Under the pieces are notes generated by a model. That model had not been told where the DNA came from. It ran no database searches and worked only from the letters and a program-made list of their open reading frames with translations. This document shows, in pieces, positions 17,779 to 26,867 of a stretch of DNA of 64,000 bases. A program made the translations under genes and the position numbers. Within the stretch, counting starts at the first letter, position 1. Each line of letters starts with the position of its first letter. Source of the stretch: Rubripirellula reticaptiva (GTDB lineage Bacteria; Planctomycetota; Planctomycetia; Pirellulales; Pirellulaceae); NCBI RefSeq assembly GCF_007860175.1, contig NZ_SJPX01000003.1, positions 755,380 to 819,379 of the forward strand, written 5' to 3'.

Positions 17779-18381
17779 ATGTCCGATGACCTCGAACAAC
17801 GGCTCGCCGAGGGTGACACGACTGTATTCGGGGAACTGTTCACGATTCATCGACCAAGGCTTTGGCAGATCATTCACTTTCGAATCAATGACAAGATTCG
17901 TGGACGTGTCGATACGGATGACGTGGTGCAGGAGGTGTTTTTGGATGCCGAAAAGCGACTGAGGCATTACATCGACGGTGACTTTCCGTCATTCTTTTTG
18001 TGGTTGCGTCTCGTCACCGGACAGACGGTAAGCAATATTCATCGAACCCATCTTGGAGCCGAATCACGATCCGTGTTGCGTGAGGCCAGTGCCGCTGTAT
18101 CGGGCCTGTGGGGTAAGACGTCGCTGTGTCTGTCTCAGCGTTTCGTTGCTCATTTGACATCACCCAGCCAAGTCGCCGTAAAAAGTGAACTGATTGATGA
18201 AGTGCGACAAGCAATCGAGAACATGAGCGAAATGGATCAGGAAGTACTCGCGCTTCGGCATTTTGAAGAACTGACCAATCAAGAAGTCGCGATCGAATTA
18301 AGTATCCAGCCAAAGGCCGCGAGCATTCGTTACATGCGGGCACTGGAACGGTTGCGAGGTGTTTTGGCCATAATCGATTGA
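17779..18381 (+). CDS. ECF sigma-70 factor, planctomycete type
   Basis: 200 residues. Region 2 (about 10-80) contains VDTDDVVQEVFLDAEKRL and FPSFFLWLRLVTGQTVSN; region 4 (about 135-195) has MSEMDQEVLALRHFEELTNQEVA and an HTH ending in RYMRALERLRG. The linker is longer than in E. coli RpoE, as is common in planctomycete ECF groups associated with Ser/Thr kinases rather than anti-sigma factors. No anti-sigma gene is adjacent, and a Ser/Thr kinase lies two genes downstream. It is divergent from the sulfatase-YHYH gene (94-base gap). The ATG at 17779 has only a weak ribosome site. Confidence 0.9.
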   Translation: MSDDLEQRLAEGDTTVFGELFTIHRPRLWQIIHFRINDKIRGRVDTDDVVQEVFLDAEKRLRHYIDGDFPSFFLWLRLVTGQTVSNIHRTHLGAESRSVLREASAAVSGLWGKTSLCLSQRFVAHLTSPSQVAVKSELIDEVRQAIENMSEMDQEVLALRHFEELTNQEVAIELSIQPKAASIRYMRALERLRGVLAIID

Positions 18382-18486
18382 TGATTCGTGAGATTCGTGG
18401 TTTAAATCTTTTCTAGTCGGTAGATTCGGGCAGTCGCTGGGGTTTATGAGAAGTAACACTCTTCTTCCACTCTGTGAGACCATCTG

Positions 18487-20550
18487 ATGCGCCGTTGTCG
18501 ACTCTTGATTGGCATTTGTTGCCTGACTTTTTTCGCTGCCGATTCGTTCGTGCAAGCTCAACCGCCCGGTCGGCCCGGAGGTCGCGGGGAACAGGGGCGT
18601 GGTGCGGGAGGCCAACGCGGCGGACCAGGCCAAGGTGGTCCCGGTGGTCGACAGGGACAGGGTCAGCAGGCTCCGGGAGAACGATCCGGCCAACAGGCTC
18701 CACCTTGGATTGGAATTTTTGATACCGACTCTGATGGTGAAGTTTCAGCTGACGAAATCAAGAACGCTGTCGCTTCGCTTACCAAACTTGATCGCAATGG
18801 TGACGGTCGTTTGGCCGGCGAAGAACTCCGTCCAACCGGCGGCGCGCCAGGCCAGGGCGGACCTGGGGGGGGACCGCAAGGTCAGCGCGGTCCAGGCGGC
18901 CCCGGCAATGCAGGCGGTCGAGGCCCCGGTGGACCAGGTGGCGGTGGACCAGGTGGCGGTGGACCACGCGGTGGTGGACCAGGCGGTGGTGGCGGACGGG
19001 GCGGTGACCCCGCACAGGCGGACGCGGCATTCGCGGCTCAGGTCATGTCGCTTGACGCAAACGATGACGGTCTGATCGCACTCGCAGAACTTCCCGAGCA
19101 TATGCACGAGGCATTTGAAATTGCCGATGCCGACAAGAGCGGTTCACTTAATGAAAAAGAACTGCTCGTGCTGGCAACGCAGTTTCGCCGCAACATGCTG
19201 AACCCCGACGACGGGCCAGAAATGAAGAACTCACCGACCCAAGTCCGCAGCGGTCCTGCCGCAGCAAGCCAAGGCCAAGGGCGTGGCGCTCCGAGTGCGG
19301 AAACAGGACAACCCGGCCGTGGGCAGGCAGCTCGCGGTGGTCAGGCTGCGCGGGGTGAGGGGGGCCGACCACGCGACAAGGTTCGCGGGCGCGACACGTC
19401 ATTCCTGGAGACGTTTTCAAAAGGCACAGTGCTGCCGGATTCGCTGCAGCTTTACAATGTTGACCGCGAATTGGTCAAAGCCAACAGCATCTTCAATGCC
19501 GAATACACCGTTGTCGTGGGCGGCTGTCTGACTTGTCCCGAATACCGCAACTCGTATCCAGAAATCGAAGCGGTGGCCGCAGACTACCGCGATAAAGGCG
19601 TGCAGTTCTACTTCTTATATCAATCGCTGACTCACCCCGAAAATTGGGACTTCGTACAGCCAACATCGATCCAAGAACGGTTCGCTCAGGTCGAGCACGC
19701 GAAAGAGTTGCTGCAGACAAACATCCCGTGGCTGACCGATACGATGAATAACGAAATGAAGCAGCATTTCGGCATGACGCCGAATTCACAGTTCGTGTTC
19801 GACCGTGACGGAAAAATTGTTCACCGCGATTCTTGGGGACGAGGTTCCAGCTTGCGAGAGTCTCTCGAAAAACTGGTCGGTCCTTCCGAAAAAACTACAT
19901 CGGTTGCTGAACTAAATTTACCTCAGTTTGGACGACACAAAACGTCCCCAGCAGACATGCTCGTCGAAAGAAAAAGTGTTGAAGGCGTTGCCGTACCGCT
20001 GCGAGTTGCTGCGGGAGGTGAAGATGTGAACGCTAAAGATCTCAAGTCCTACGACTTCGGAGCGTCCAATCGCTATGCCAAACTGCGTCCCGAGGCGGAT
20101 CAGCAGCTGATGCAGACTGGAACCGGTCAACTGTACCTAGGCTTTCGGCAGGATCCTATCCTGGGCGCAGCCTGGAACAACCTTGCCACTCCACCAAAGT
20201 ATCGTGTCACTGCCGATGGCGTCACGTTGACACCGGCAATGGCCGAAGCTGAAAAGCTGAGCGTCGAATCGGACACCGAACCGCGTGAGTTCCTGCTTGA
20301 TGTGCAGAACTGGGATGCCGGTAAACCGATCAAGGTGGAAATTCAGTACTTTGCTTGCAATAAGGAAAAGGGCTGGTGCAAAGCGGTGACGCAGGAATTC
20401 ACGGTATGGCTCGAACAGGACCGGACCGCTGGCATGGTCAATGGTCGAACTCACTTTCCCGGAGGTGGCGGTCAGGCGGGCCGCGGCGGTGGACGACCGG
20501 GCGGCGGTGCTGGCCGACCCGGCGGTGGGCAGAGACCTGCCAGGCAATGA
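18487..20550 (+). CDS. Secreted EF-hand, Gly-rich protein with deiodinase/thioredoxin-like domain and second Cys pair
   Basis: 687 residues with a signal peptide to about 24 (FFAADSFVQA). Four EF-hand loops are visible: D79-E90 (DTDSDGEVSADE), D102-E113, D190-E201 and D214-E225. They are embedded in low-complexity GGP/RGG stretches (26-70, 118-175, 252-300). Residues about 320-465 form a thioredoxin fold with C347-L-T-C350 in VVVGGCLTCPEYRNSYPEI and FYFLYQSLTHPENWD, a pattern like the deiodinase/AhpC-TSA group with Cys where deiodinases have Sec. A further beta domain (500-650) has C624 and C631 (QYFACNKEKGWCKAV), spaced much like the nDsbD pair. The tail is again Gly-rich. It is likely an exported calcium-binding thiol-redox protein; no substrate is evident. 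It lies between the sigma factor and the kinase on the same strand. Confidence 0.78.
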   Translation: MRRCRLLIGICCLTFFAADSFVQAQPPGRPGGRGEQGRGAGGQRGGPGQGGPGGRQGQGQQAPGERSGQQAPPWIGIFDTDSDGEVSADEIKNAVASLTKLDRNGDGRLAGEELRPTGGAPGQGGPGGGPQGQRGPGGPGNAGGRGPGGPGGGGPGGGGPRGGGPGGGGGRGGDPAQADAAFAAQVMSLDANDDGLIALAELPEHMHEAFEIADADKSGSLNEKELLVLATQFRRNMLNPDDGPEMKNSPTQVRSGPAAASQGQGRGAPSAETGQPGRGQAARGGQAARGEGGRPRDKVRGRDTSFLETFSKGTVLPDSLQLYNVDRELVKANSIFNAEYTVVVGGCLTCPEYRNSYPEIEAVAADYRDKGVQFYFLYQSLTHPENWDFVQPTSIQERFAQVEHAKELLQTNIPWLTDTMNNEMKQHFGMTPNSQFVFDRDGKIVHRDSWGRGSSLRESLEKLVGPSEKTTSVAELNLPQFGRHKTSPADMLVERKSVEGVAVPLRVAAGGEDVNAKDLKSYDFGASNRYAKLRPEADQQLMQTGTGQLYLGFRQDPILGAAWNNLATPPKYRVTADGVTLTPAMAEAEKLSVESDTEPREFLLDVQNWDAGKPIKVEIQYFACNKEKGWCKAVTQEFTVWLEQDRTAGMVNGRTHFPGGGGQAGRGGGRPGGGAGRPGGGQRPARQ

Positions 20551-20764
20551 GAAAATCCCGTTCGGCAACTGAGTATGTTTACATCTAAGTAGCGAGAACT
20601 TTCTTGGCGTCGTGGATGTAGTCAACGGCTTGTGATTTAATTGCGAATCGAAAGACGCGTGAGAGCCGAGGGCCGTCGGGTCTCGACAGTTCGGGAGTGC
20701 CTGTCCACTTACGCGTTGCGGCTCACTAGAACAATCAGCCATTCATTCTCTGCTCAATCACGAC

Positions 20765-23296
20765 ATGCAAGCTCCAGAGACAACTGCCGAAGCTGACGAC
20801 GCCCTAGCAATCGTTGATGCCCTTGCCTGCGATTTTCTTGCCCGATATCGCGATGGCGAACGACCGACTGTCGAAGAGTATGCGAGACGGCATCCAGAAT
20901 ATGGTGATTCGATTCGACGAATGTTTCCGCTGGTTGCATCCATCGAACGAGTCAAGATCAACGAGCAAGTTACCGAAGGCGGTAACGCGACTTTAGCAGG
21001 CCACGTGCTGTCCCAGCTCGGTGACTTCCGCATTAATCGAGAGATCGGTCGTGGTGGGATGGGGATTGTCTTTGAAGCCCATCAGGAATCGCTTGACCGA
21101 ATTGTCGCCATCAAGGTTCTGCCTAAACAAAACCTGCTGGACGATGATGCGCTCGACAGGTTTCGCAAAGAAGCCGCAACAGCCGCTGCGATGCATCACG
21201 CCAACATCGTGCCGATTTATGGTACCGGTGAGTCGGACGGATCGCACTATTTGGTGATGCAACTGGTCGATGGACAATCACTGGACACCGTAATCTCTAG
21301 CGGTAAAGACTTCTCGTTCGTCGAGGCGGCGCACATCGGCCAGCAAGTTGCCGATGCCATCGCCTATTCGCATGCCGGAGGAATCCTCCACCGCGATATT
21401 AAACCCGCCAACATCTTGATCGAAGAAGACGGCACCGCGCAAGTCACTGACTTCGGCATCGCCAAAAACCTCAATCACGATGCTTCCAATACTCGAGCCG
21501 TTAGCGGAAGCCTCCGGTACATGGCTCCCGAGCGATTCGGCGGTGTATCGGGCGAGGCTGGTGATGTTTATGGAATCGGCATCACGCTCTATGAAATGCT
21601 TGCCGGGCAACCAGCCTTCAAAGCAAGCGACGCCGAGCATTTGATTGGTTTGATCACGAATGGCCGGCTGAAACCAATCAACCTGGTTCGGCTCGGCGTA
21701 CCGACGGATCTGTCGACGATCATTGGCAAAGCGATCCACGTTGACCCCGCACTGCGATATTCATCGGCGGCAGAACTGCGGGACGACTTGCATCGGTTTC
21801 TTGTCGACGAGCCAATCAAAGCTCGCAGGACCTCGATTTGGGGGCGACTGATTCGCTGGGTACGGCGAAATCCCAAGCTTGCGGTTGCGGTGGGAACTGC
21901 TGTGTTTGCCTTGGTCGCCGCGACACTCGTTTCAACCATCGCATTTCTAGTCACCGCTGCTGCGAATCAGCGATCGGTCGAGGCATTGCAATCATCCGAG
22001 CAAACCGTCGACTTGGCACTGCAGTCGCTCGATGGCGTTGTCGATGTTGTTTCACAGATACCTACATCGGCTAGTTTTGCTCTGGGTGAGGACTTTGACG
22101 CCGACGACTTGTTGCCCAATGTCGGCATTGAACCCTCACCGACTTCTGCCAGGATTCTGGAGCGGCTCCAGCCGATCTATGAACGTCTCGCGCAGCAATC
22201 GCCGACTCGCAGCGACATCATTCTGCGAAGGATCGACTCCAGCATCCAACTCGCGCGAATTCAGCAAAGTCTTGGCCGAACAACGGACGGCATTGAAACG
22301 CTCAAGTCGAGTATCGAGTTGCTTAACCATCGCGGTGAACTCGTGTCGATTTCCAATCACGATTTGCATTTGCGGCTTGCGCGGTTGAATAACGAACTGG
22401 GGGCAATGTTTGCTTCCGAGTTCAATCGGATTGAATCGATGCAGTCTTACGCTGCCGCCGTCGAGGCCGCGTCTCGGCTTGACGCGTCGAACATTGCTGG
22501 ACTTACTGAACTGGCGAGAGCGCACTTGAATCTAGGCAATCGTCCCCCTCAACTTCGTCGCGGCGAGTCGCTTAGTCCTGAGCAGCGAGCTAGCGATGTC
22601 GGACACATTCGTCATGCGATCGAGATCCTGGGGGGACTCGAGAAAACGCAGGGGCAATCAAAAACGGCCAACATCTTGTTCGCGAATAGCCTGCGGGCTC
22701 GATCACGACTGGCAACGACTCCACGTGCCAAACGCGCTGACTTTCAGGCAGCTGTGAAGGTACTTCGAGAACAATTAGACGCAACGCCTGATGACCCCGT
22801 GGTACGGTTTGAGTTGGCCGAGATTCTCGCGGATGTCAATTTGCGTGGGCAGCGATCGCCAAGGCAGTACGATGAATCCGGCGAGCGACTACGCGAAGCG
22901 CTCAAGGAAATCGGAACACTTCGCTCGACCAATCCAGACAACTCGGTCTATTTGGCGACCGAAGTTCATCTGCGGCATAAACTGTCGGCGATTGCTCGGA
23001 CTCGATCACGTTTTGATGATGCCGACGCTCTTTTGTCCGAAGCGATACGCTTACAAACGCAGCTGATGAAGACTTGGCCCGAAAATGTTCAGCATCGTTG
23101 TTGGCGTGCGATGCTTTACCGTAGTCAAGCGACGCTGTATTTCGACTCTGGCAAGCCAGACGCGGCCAAGGCGTCGATCGCCGTAGCACAATCGGATCTC
23201 GGTGCGATTGATATCCAATTCACAAATCATCCTCTTGTTATTCGTTCGCGTGAAGCGATTCAAGAACTTTCTACCGAGGATCTGAACGTCAACTAA
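20765..23296 (+). CDS. Membrane Ser/Thr protein kinase with helical C-terminal sensor region
   Basis: 843 residues. The N-terminal 80 residues are typical of planctomycete kinases (FLARYRDGERPTVEEYARRHPEY). The kinase domain 87-350 has the Gly loop GRGGMG (95-100), K117 (VAIK), HRDIKPAN with catalytic D211, DFG at 229-231, and SLRYMAPERF. A single TM (about 372-397, VGTAVFALVAATLVSTIAFLV) separates it from a 440-residue helical, TPR-like region rich in LA/LR repeats, the likely protein-interaction or sensing part. By analogy with other planctomycete loci it may act with the ECF factor at 17779, although one gene lies between them. No strong ribosome site precedes the ATG. Confidence 0.93.
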   Translation: MQAPETTAEADDALAIVDALACDFLARYRDGERPTVEEYARRHPEYGDSIRRMFPLVASIERVKINEQVTEGGNATLAGHVLSQLGDFRINREIGRGGMGIVFEAHQESLDRIVAIKVLPKQNLLDDDALDRFRKEAATAAAMHHANIVPIYGTGESDGSHYLVMQLVDGQSLDTVISSGKDFSFVEAAHIGQQVADAIAYSHAGGILHRDIKPANILIEEDGTAQVTDFGIAKNLNHDASNTRAVSGSLRYMAPERFGGVSGEAGDVYGIGITLYEMLAGQPAFKASDAEHLIGLITNGRLKPINLVRLGVPTDLSTIIGKAIHVDPALRYSSAAELRDDLHRFLVDEPIKARRTSIWGRLIRWVRRNPKLAVAVGTAVFALVAATLVSTIAFLVTAAANQRSVEALQSSEQTVDLALQSLDGVVDVVSQIPTSASFALGEDFDADDLLPNVGIEPSPTSARILERLQPIYERLAQQSPTRSDIILRRIDSSIQLARIQQSLGRTTDGIETLKSSIELLNHRGELVSISNHDLHLRLARLNNELGAMFASEFNRIESMQSYAAAVEAASRLDASNIAGLTELARAHLNLGNRPPQLRRGESLSPEQRASDVGHIRHAIEILGGLEKTQGQSKTANILFANSLRARSRLATTPRAKRADFQAAVKVLREQLDATPDDPVVRFELAEILADVNLRGQRSPRQYDESGERLREALKEIGTLRSTNPDNSVYLATEVHLRHKLSAIARTRSRFDDADALLSEAIRLQTQLMKTWPENVQHRCWRAMLYRSQATLYFDSGKPDAAKASIAVAQSDLGAIDIQFTNHPLVIRSREAIQELSTEDLNVN

Positions 23297-23447
23297 CGAT
23301 GCACGACGTTGTAAATGCCGTTCGCATGCGCCACGACTAGCTGCTTGATCGCTGGTCCCGGTCTCGGGATCCGAAATCTCCGCTAGCGAGGAGTTGCTGA
23401 CTAATTCGATCAGTCATAAATCACTACGCAGGTTCTAGTCCAAGACT

Positions 23448-24404
23448 CTACGAAGCCTTCTTCATCGCTGCTGGCTTTTTCTTTGGCTTCTTCGGATCCA
23501 GGTTGGCGTCCAACTGTTCCTGCGTTACCGACGACTCGACTCCGTTTTCTGGCACCTCTGCTTTGACTGCCCACAACAACGCATTGAGCACGACCTTGCG
23601 GTAGTTTTCATTGCCCCAGTTGTCGTGGAAGTGGCCGCCGGTGAATCCAAATCCACGTCCACCATCGGGTCGCTCGACCGTCCACATCATTGCCTCGGCC
23701 CGGCCCTGTGATGCTTGAATGTGTTGGTAGGGGCCTTTGGGATGAACGTATGGGCCGTTGCGAACGGTATCGGACGGAGTCGCAACCAGGATTGGTTGAA
23801 ACTTCATGCCTTCGATTTCGGCAGGTTCGTTGCCCGTGATGTCATCGACAAATCGCATGTTGAAATACCATTCGTCGTTCGCCTTGAATGGCTTGACTCC
23901 ATTGGTGATCGGGTGATCGGGAAGAACGGCGAAGTATGGTTCCCAGATCGGGTTGCAACTGTGCATGTTCTCATAGTGGCCCCCGATCCAGCGTTTGAAT
24001 TCAGCACTAGCGTCTTCTTTCAAGATCTCGACGCCGTAATGCATGAACCCCAGACCGACACCCTTCTTTGCCAATTTGTCGACCAGCTTCATGCGGCGAC
24101 CGTTCTCTTGAACCACTTCATGTCTTCCGCCGCCATCCATGTAAAACACGATCGCATCGGCGTTTTCCAAAACCGATTCGTCAACGGGCCAACCGTTCGT
24201 AATCACCTCGACTTGGATTCCATCGACTTCTGTCAACGAATCGGCCAAAAGTTGGACACCCGCGTTGAATTCATGCATCCGCGGTGGGTGTGACGGTTTG
24301 CCCGCCATCAACACGATCGTTTTAGTCTCGGCGTGCAGGTTTTTTGCGAACAGAGTGCTGCACACAATGGCAAACAGGAACAGAGTGGTGAACGCTGGTT
24401 TCAT
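23448..24404 (-). CDS. ThuA-domain secreted protein
   Basis: 318 residues from ATG 24404, chosen because it gives a signal peptide (FTTLFLFAIVCSTLFAKNLHA); an in-frame ATG at 24497 would put 31 unlikely residues before it. The ThuA/glutamine-amidotransferase-like fold follows: KTIVLMAGKPSHPPRMHEF, DAIVFYMDGGGRHEV, GVGLGFMHYGVE, GGHYENMHSCNP, and GRGFGFTGGHFHDNW near the end. ThuA proteins are linked to sugar metabolism in planctomycetes, but the chemistry is unproven. The C-terminus is Lys/Pro-rich (KKPKKKPAAMKK). It converges with the kinase gene. Confidence 0.87.
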   Translation of the reverse strand: MKPAFTTLFLFAIVCSTLFAKNLHAETKTIVLMAGKPSHPPRMHEFNAGVQLLADSLTEVDGIQVEVITNGWPVDESVLENADAIVFYMDGGGRHEVVQENGRRMKLVDKLAKKGVGLGFMHYGVEILKEDASAEFKRWIGGHYENMHSCNPIWEPYFAVLPDHPITNGVKPFKANDEWYFNMRFVDDITGNEPAEIEGMKFQPILVATPSDTVRNGPYVHPKGPYQHIQASQGRAEAMMWTVERPDGGRGFGFTGGHFHDNWGNENYRKVVLNALLWAVKAEVPENGVESSVTQEQLDANLDPKKPKKKPAAMKKAS

Positions 24405-24910
24405 GGCTGGTGAGTGAGATCTGAGGTGGGGGGATTGGAAGCAGACGCGTGGCGACGCCAGCGAAGTTGGCGGCGTCAAACGCTCCGTTGTCCCCATTGT
24501 AATGCAACTACGAATCTAAAACCCGTGCCAGTCAGGTCTCCGGATCCAGTGACCTCGTTTACCCGGTTGTCCGAAGATCTCGCTACTGCGTCATCTTCGA
24601 TCGCAGTCGGGCGGAAGCGGAAATCGCCACCTGGAGATCTCCTTGCTCACGTGATTGGAGCCGCCAAAACGAGATCGTGCATGTGCTCGGACGGCACAGT
24701 TCGATCGGTTGCCTGCACGCACTGTTCGGGGGCAAATGACCATTTTGGCACACCTGGTTACATGTAGTTGTGTGCTCGGCAGTAGATCGGGGCGAACCGC
24801 CCAGTGGTACAGAAGTTGCCTTAGTTCTTGGTTGAGAAAAAGACTTTCAAGGCAACGTAAATCGGTTGGTGGATCAGCGGATTCGTTGACGCAGTGAAAC
24901 TGGAATTGGA
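24405..24910. other. Divergent intergenic region without features
   Basis: About 500 bases between the ThuA gene and the divergent polyphosphate kinase gene. I found no convincing frame, RNA gene or strong dyad; it should carry both promoters. Confidence 0.4.
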
Positions 24911-26080
24911 ATGAGCGAAGAAGCGAAGTCGGTGTCGGCCGAAAGAACGCGAGTCGAGCAAGGGGCGAAATCTCGAGGAAAAACGAAGTCAGATCCGAAA
25001 CTCGCGAAGCCTAGGCCGGTGCGCAAAGGAGATGTCGCGTCCGCGAAAACGCAAAAGGGTATCGAGCGTTATACGGTCGGTGAAGCCATCGAAGCGGCGC
25101 AGGAGGCTAAGGTCAACGCGGTAAAGGACATCATCGGCAAGACGCCGCCGTACGACGTTGACACTCTGGCCGCAGTACTGCACGGGATCATCAATGGTGC
25201 GTCCACTGACGACGCCGAAGTGCTTCGAAACGCGTTGCTGCGACAACCGTACGCTCCCAAACCTGGTGATCCGACGACGGACGATGCGTTGGCCGCGAAT
25301 TGGCGCGAGGGTGCGTATCCGTACAAGAATTTGATGACTCGCAAGCGGTACGAGAAAGAAAAGTACAAGCTGCAGGTCGAGTTGTTGAAGTTGCAATCGT
25401 GGGTTCGAAAGACGGGACAGCGGTTAGTAATTTTGTTTGAAGGTCGCGACGCGGCAGGCAAGGGAGGCACGATCAAGCGGTTCATGGAGCACTTGAATCC
25501 TCGCGGTGCTCGAGTTGTCGCGTTAGAGAAGCCAACCGAGGCGGAACGTGGCCAGTGGTATTTCCAGCGGTACATCGAGCACTTGCCCACGGCCGGCGAA
25601 ATCGTGTTGTTTGATCGATCGTGGTACAACCGCGCCGGAGTTGAACGGGTGATGGGATTCTGCAGTGATAAGGAATACCAGGAATTTATGTTGCAGGTTC
25701 CAGAGTTCGAAAAGAGCTTGATTCGCAGTAACACGCACCTGATGAAGTTTTGGTTTTCGGTCAGCCAGGATGAACAGAAACGACGCTTCGACGCGCGGAC
25801 GATTCACCCGCTAAAGCAGTGGAAGCTGTCACCCATCGATTTGGCGTCGCTCGACAAGTGGGACGACTACACCAGCGCCAAAGAAGCGATGTTTCATCAC
25901 ACTGATTTGCCTGAGTCGCCTTGGATCGTGATCAAGTCTGACTGCAAGAAACGCGCACGCCTGAACTGTATGAGATACGTCTTGGATCGCATGCCCTATG
26001 ACGGCAAGGACGAGTCTCGAATTTCGGACGTCGATCCATTGTTGGTCGGGCGTGCCAGCGCGGTTTACGAACTCGGATAG
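24911..26080 (+). CDS. ppk2: Polyphosphate kinase 2
   Basis: 389 residues. The PPK2 fold shows Walker A 177-186 (EGRDAAGKGG), Walker B with D235/R236 (LFDRSWYNRAG), and the lid arginines in RRFDARTIHPLKQWKLSPID. PPK2 enzymes transfer phosphate between polyphosphate and nucleoside di- or monophosphates in the cytoplasm. The N-terminal 135 residues are longer than the short class: a Lys/Arg-rich start, then a helical segment (TPPYDVDTLAAVLHGIINGAS). The phosphate acceptor (GDP/ADP or AMP) cannot be decided from the sequence. A CBS protein follows 82 bases later on the same strand. Confidence 0.93.
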   Translation: MSEEAKSVSAERTRVEQGAKSRGKTKSDPKLAKPRPVRKGDVASAKTQKGIERYTVGEAIEAAQEAKVNAVKDIIGKTPPYDVDTLAAVLHGIINGASTDDAEVLRNALLRQPYAPKPGDPTTDDALAANWREGAYPYKNLMTRKRYEKEKYKLQVELLKLQSWVRKTGQRLVILFEGRDAAGKGGTIKRFMEHLNPRGARVVALEKPTEAERGQWYFQRYIEHLPTAGEIVLFDRSWYNRAGVERVMGFCSDKEYQEFMLQVPEFEKSLIRSNTHLMKFWFSVSQDEQKRRFDARTIHPLKQWKLSPIDLASLDKWDDYTSAKEAMFHHTDLPESPWIVIKSDCKKRARLNCMRYVLDRMPYDGKDESRISDVDPLLVGRASAVYELG

Positions 26081-26162
26081 TCCGGCCCATTCAGATAGCA
26101 AACCACCCATCAATCGAGCGACTTTTCTTTCACGTTACTCACTCCAACGAAGCGCAAGACAA

Positions 26163-26579
26163 ATGAAAAAGAACGAACCTGTTACCCGCATCATGTCTAC
26201 TGATTTGGTCACGGTCCATGACCACGAACCTGTTTCAAAACTGCGCAAGGTATTTGAGGATGGCGACATTCATCACGTGCCCATCGTTAGCGGCGAAAAA
26301 TTGGTTGGCATCATCAGCTCGAACGATCTGATGCGGATCTCGTTTGGCGAATTCGGAAACCAGGATGGCAAGGAGCTTGACGCGATCTTGGATCACACAT
26401 TCACGATTGACGGTGTGATGAACAAGAACCCAGTATCGTTGCCCGTTTCGGGGTCGATCCGTGATGCCGCTCGTTTGTTGGTCACGCACCGCTTCCATGC
26501 CCTGCCTGTCGTCGACGACGGAAAACTGGTTGGCATCGTGACTTCCACCGACCTGATGCATTTCCTAGCCGAACTGTGA
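26163..26579 (+). CDS. Two-CBS-domain protein
   Basis: 138 residues from ATG 26163; the longer frame back to 25998 runs into the PPK2 gene and adds no domain. Two CBS motifs make up the protein: VTRIMSTDLVTVHDHEPVSKL...VGIISSNDLM, and VMNKNPVSLPVSGSIRDAARLL...VGIVTSTDLM. CBS pairs bind adenine nucleotides and sense energy state. The position after ppk2, whose reaction changes nucleotide pools, suggests a shared operon and adenylate sensing, but this is inference. Confidence 0.92.
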   Translation: MKKNEPVTRIMSTDLVTVHDHEPVSKLRKVFEDGDIHHVPIVSGEKLVGIISSNDLMRISFGEFGNQDGKELDAILDHTFTIDGVMNKNPVSLPVSGSIRDAARLLVTHRFHALPVVDDGKLVGIVTSTDLMHFLAEL

Positions 26580-26790
26580 TCTAACCTCTGCCGGAGCGGG
26601 ACGAACGAGGGGCGGGATCGGTCAGATTTCTATCGATCCCACGGACTGAGAGAGGCCCTAGCCCCCAATCTGCCGCATTGACGGTGCGACTCTGGTGGAC
26701 ATTCCGCCCACCGGAGGCGTCGTAAGCAGTAACGATTGAAACGATTTGCCGCCCGTTGAAAACTTCGGCAAACAAACCGACAATGCCGGC

Positions 26791-26810
26791 CTGGAAAACT
26801 GGTTTTCCAG
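26791..26810. promoter_or_regulatory. Perfect 9-2-9 palindrome upstream of the aldolase gene
   Basis: CTGGAAAAC-TG-GTTTTCCAG, 58-77 bases before the aldolase ATG and about 210 after the CBS gene. A T-rich run (TTTTTTCTTT) begins 12 bases later. It is either a regulator site for the aldolase promoter or the stem of a terminator for the upstream operon; the gap before the T-run favours the former. Confidence 0.45.
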
Positions 26811-26867
26811 AAGTCGCAGACTTTTTTCTTTGCAACGTTTTGTAACCATCAGCCAGAAATCACGTTC

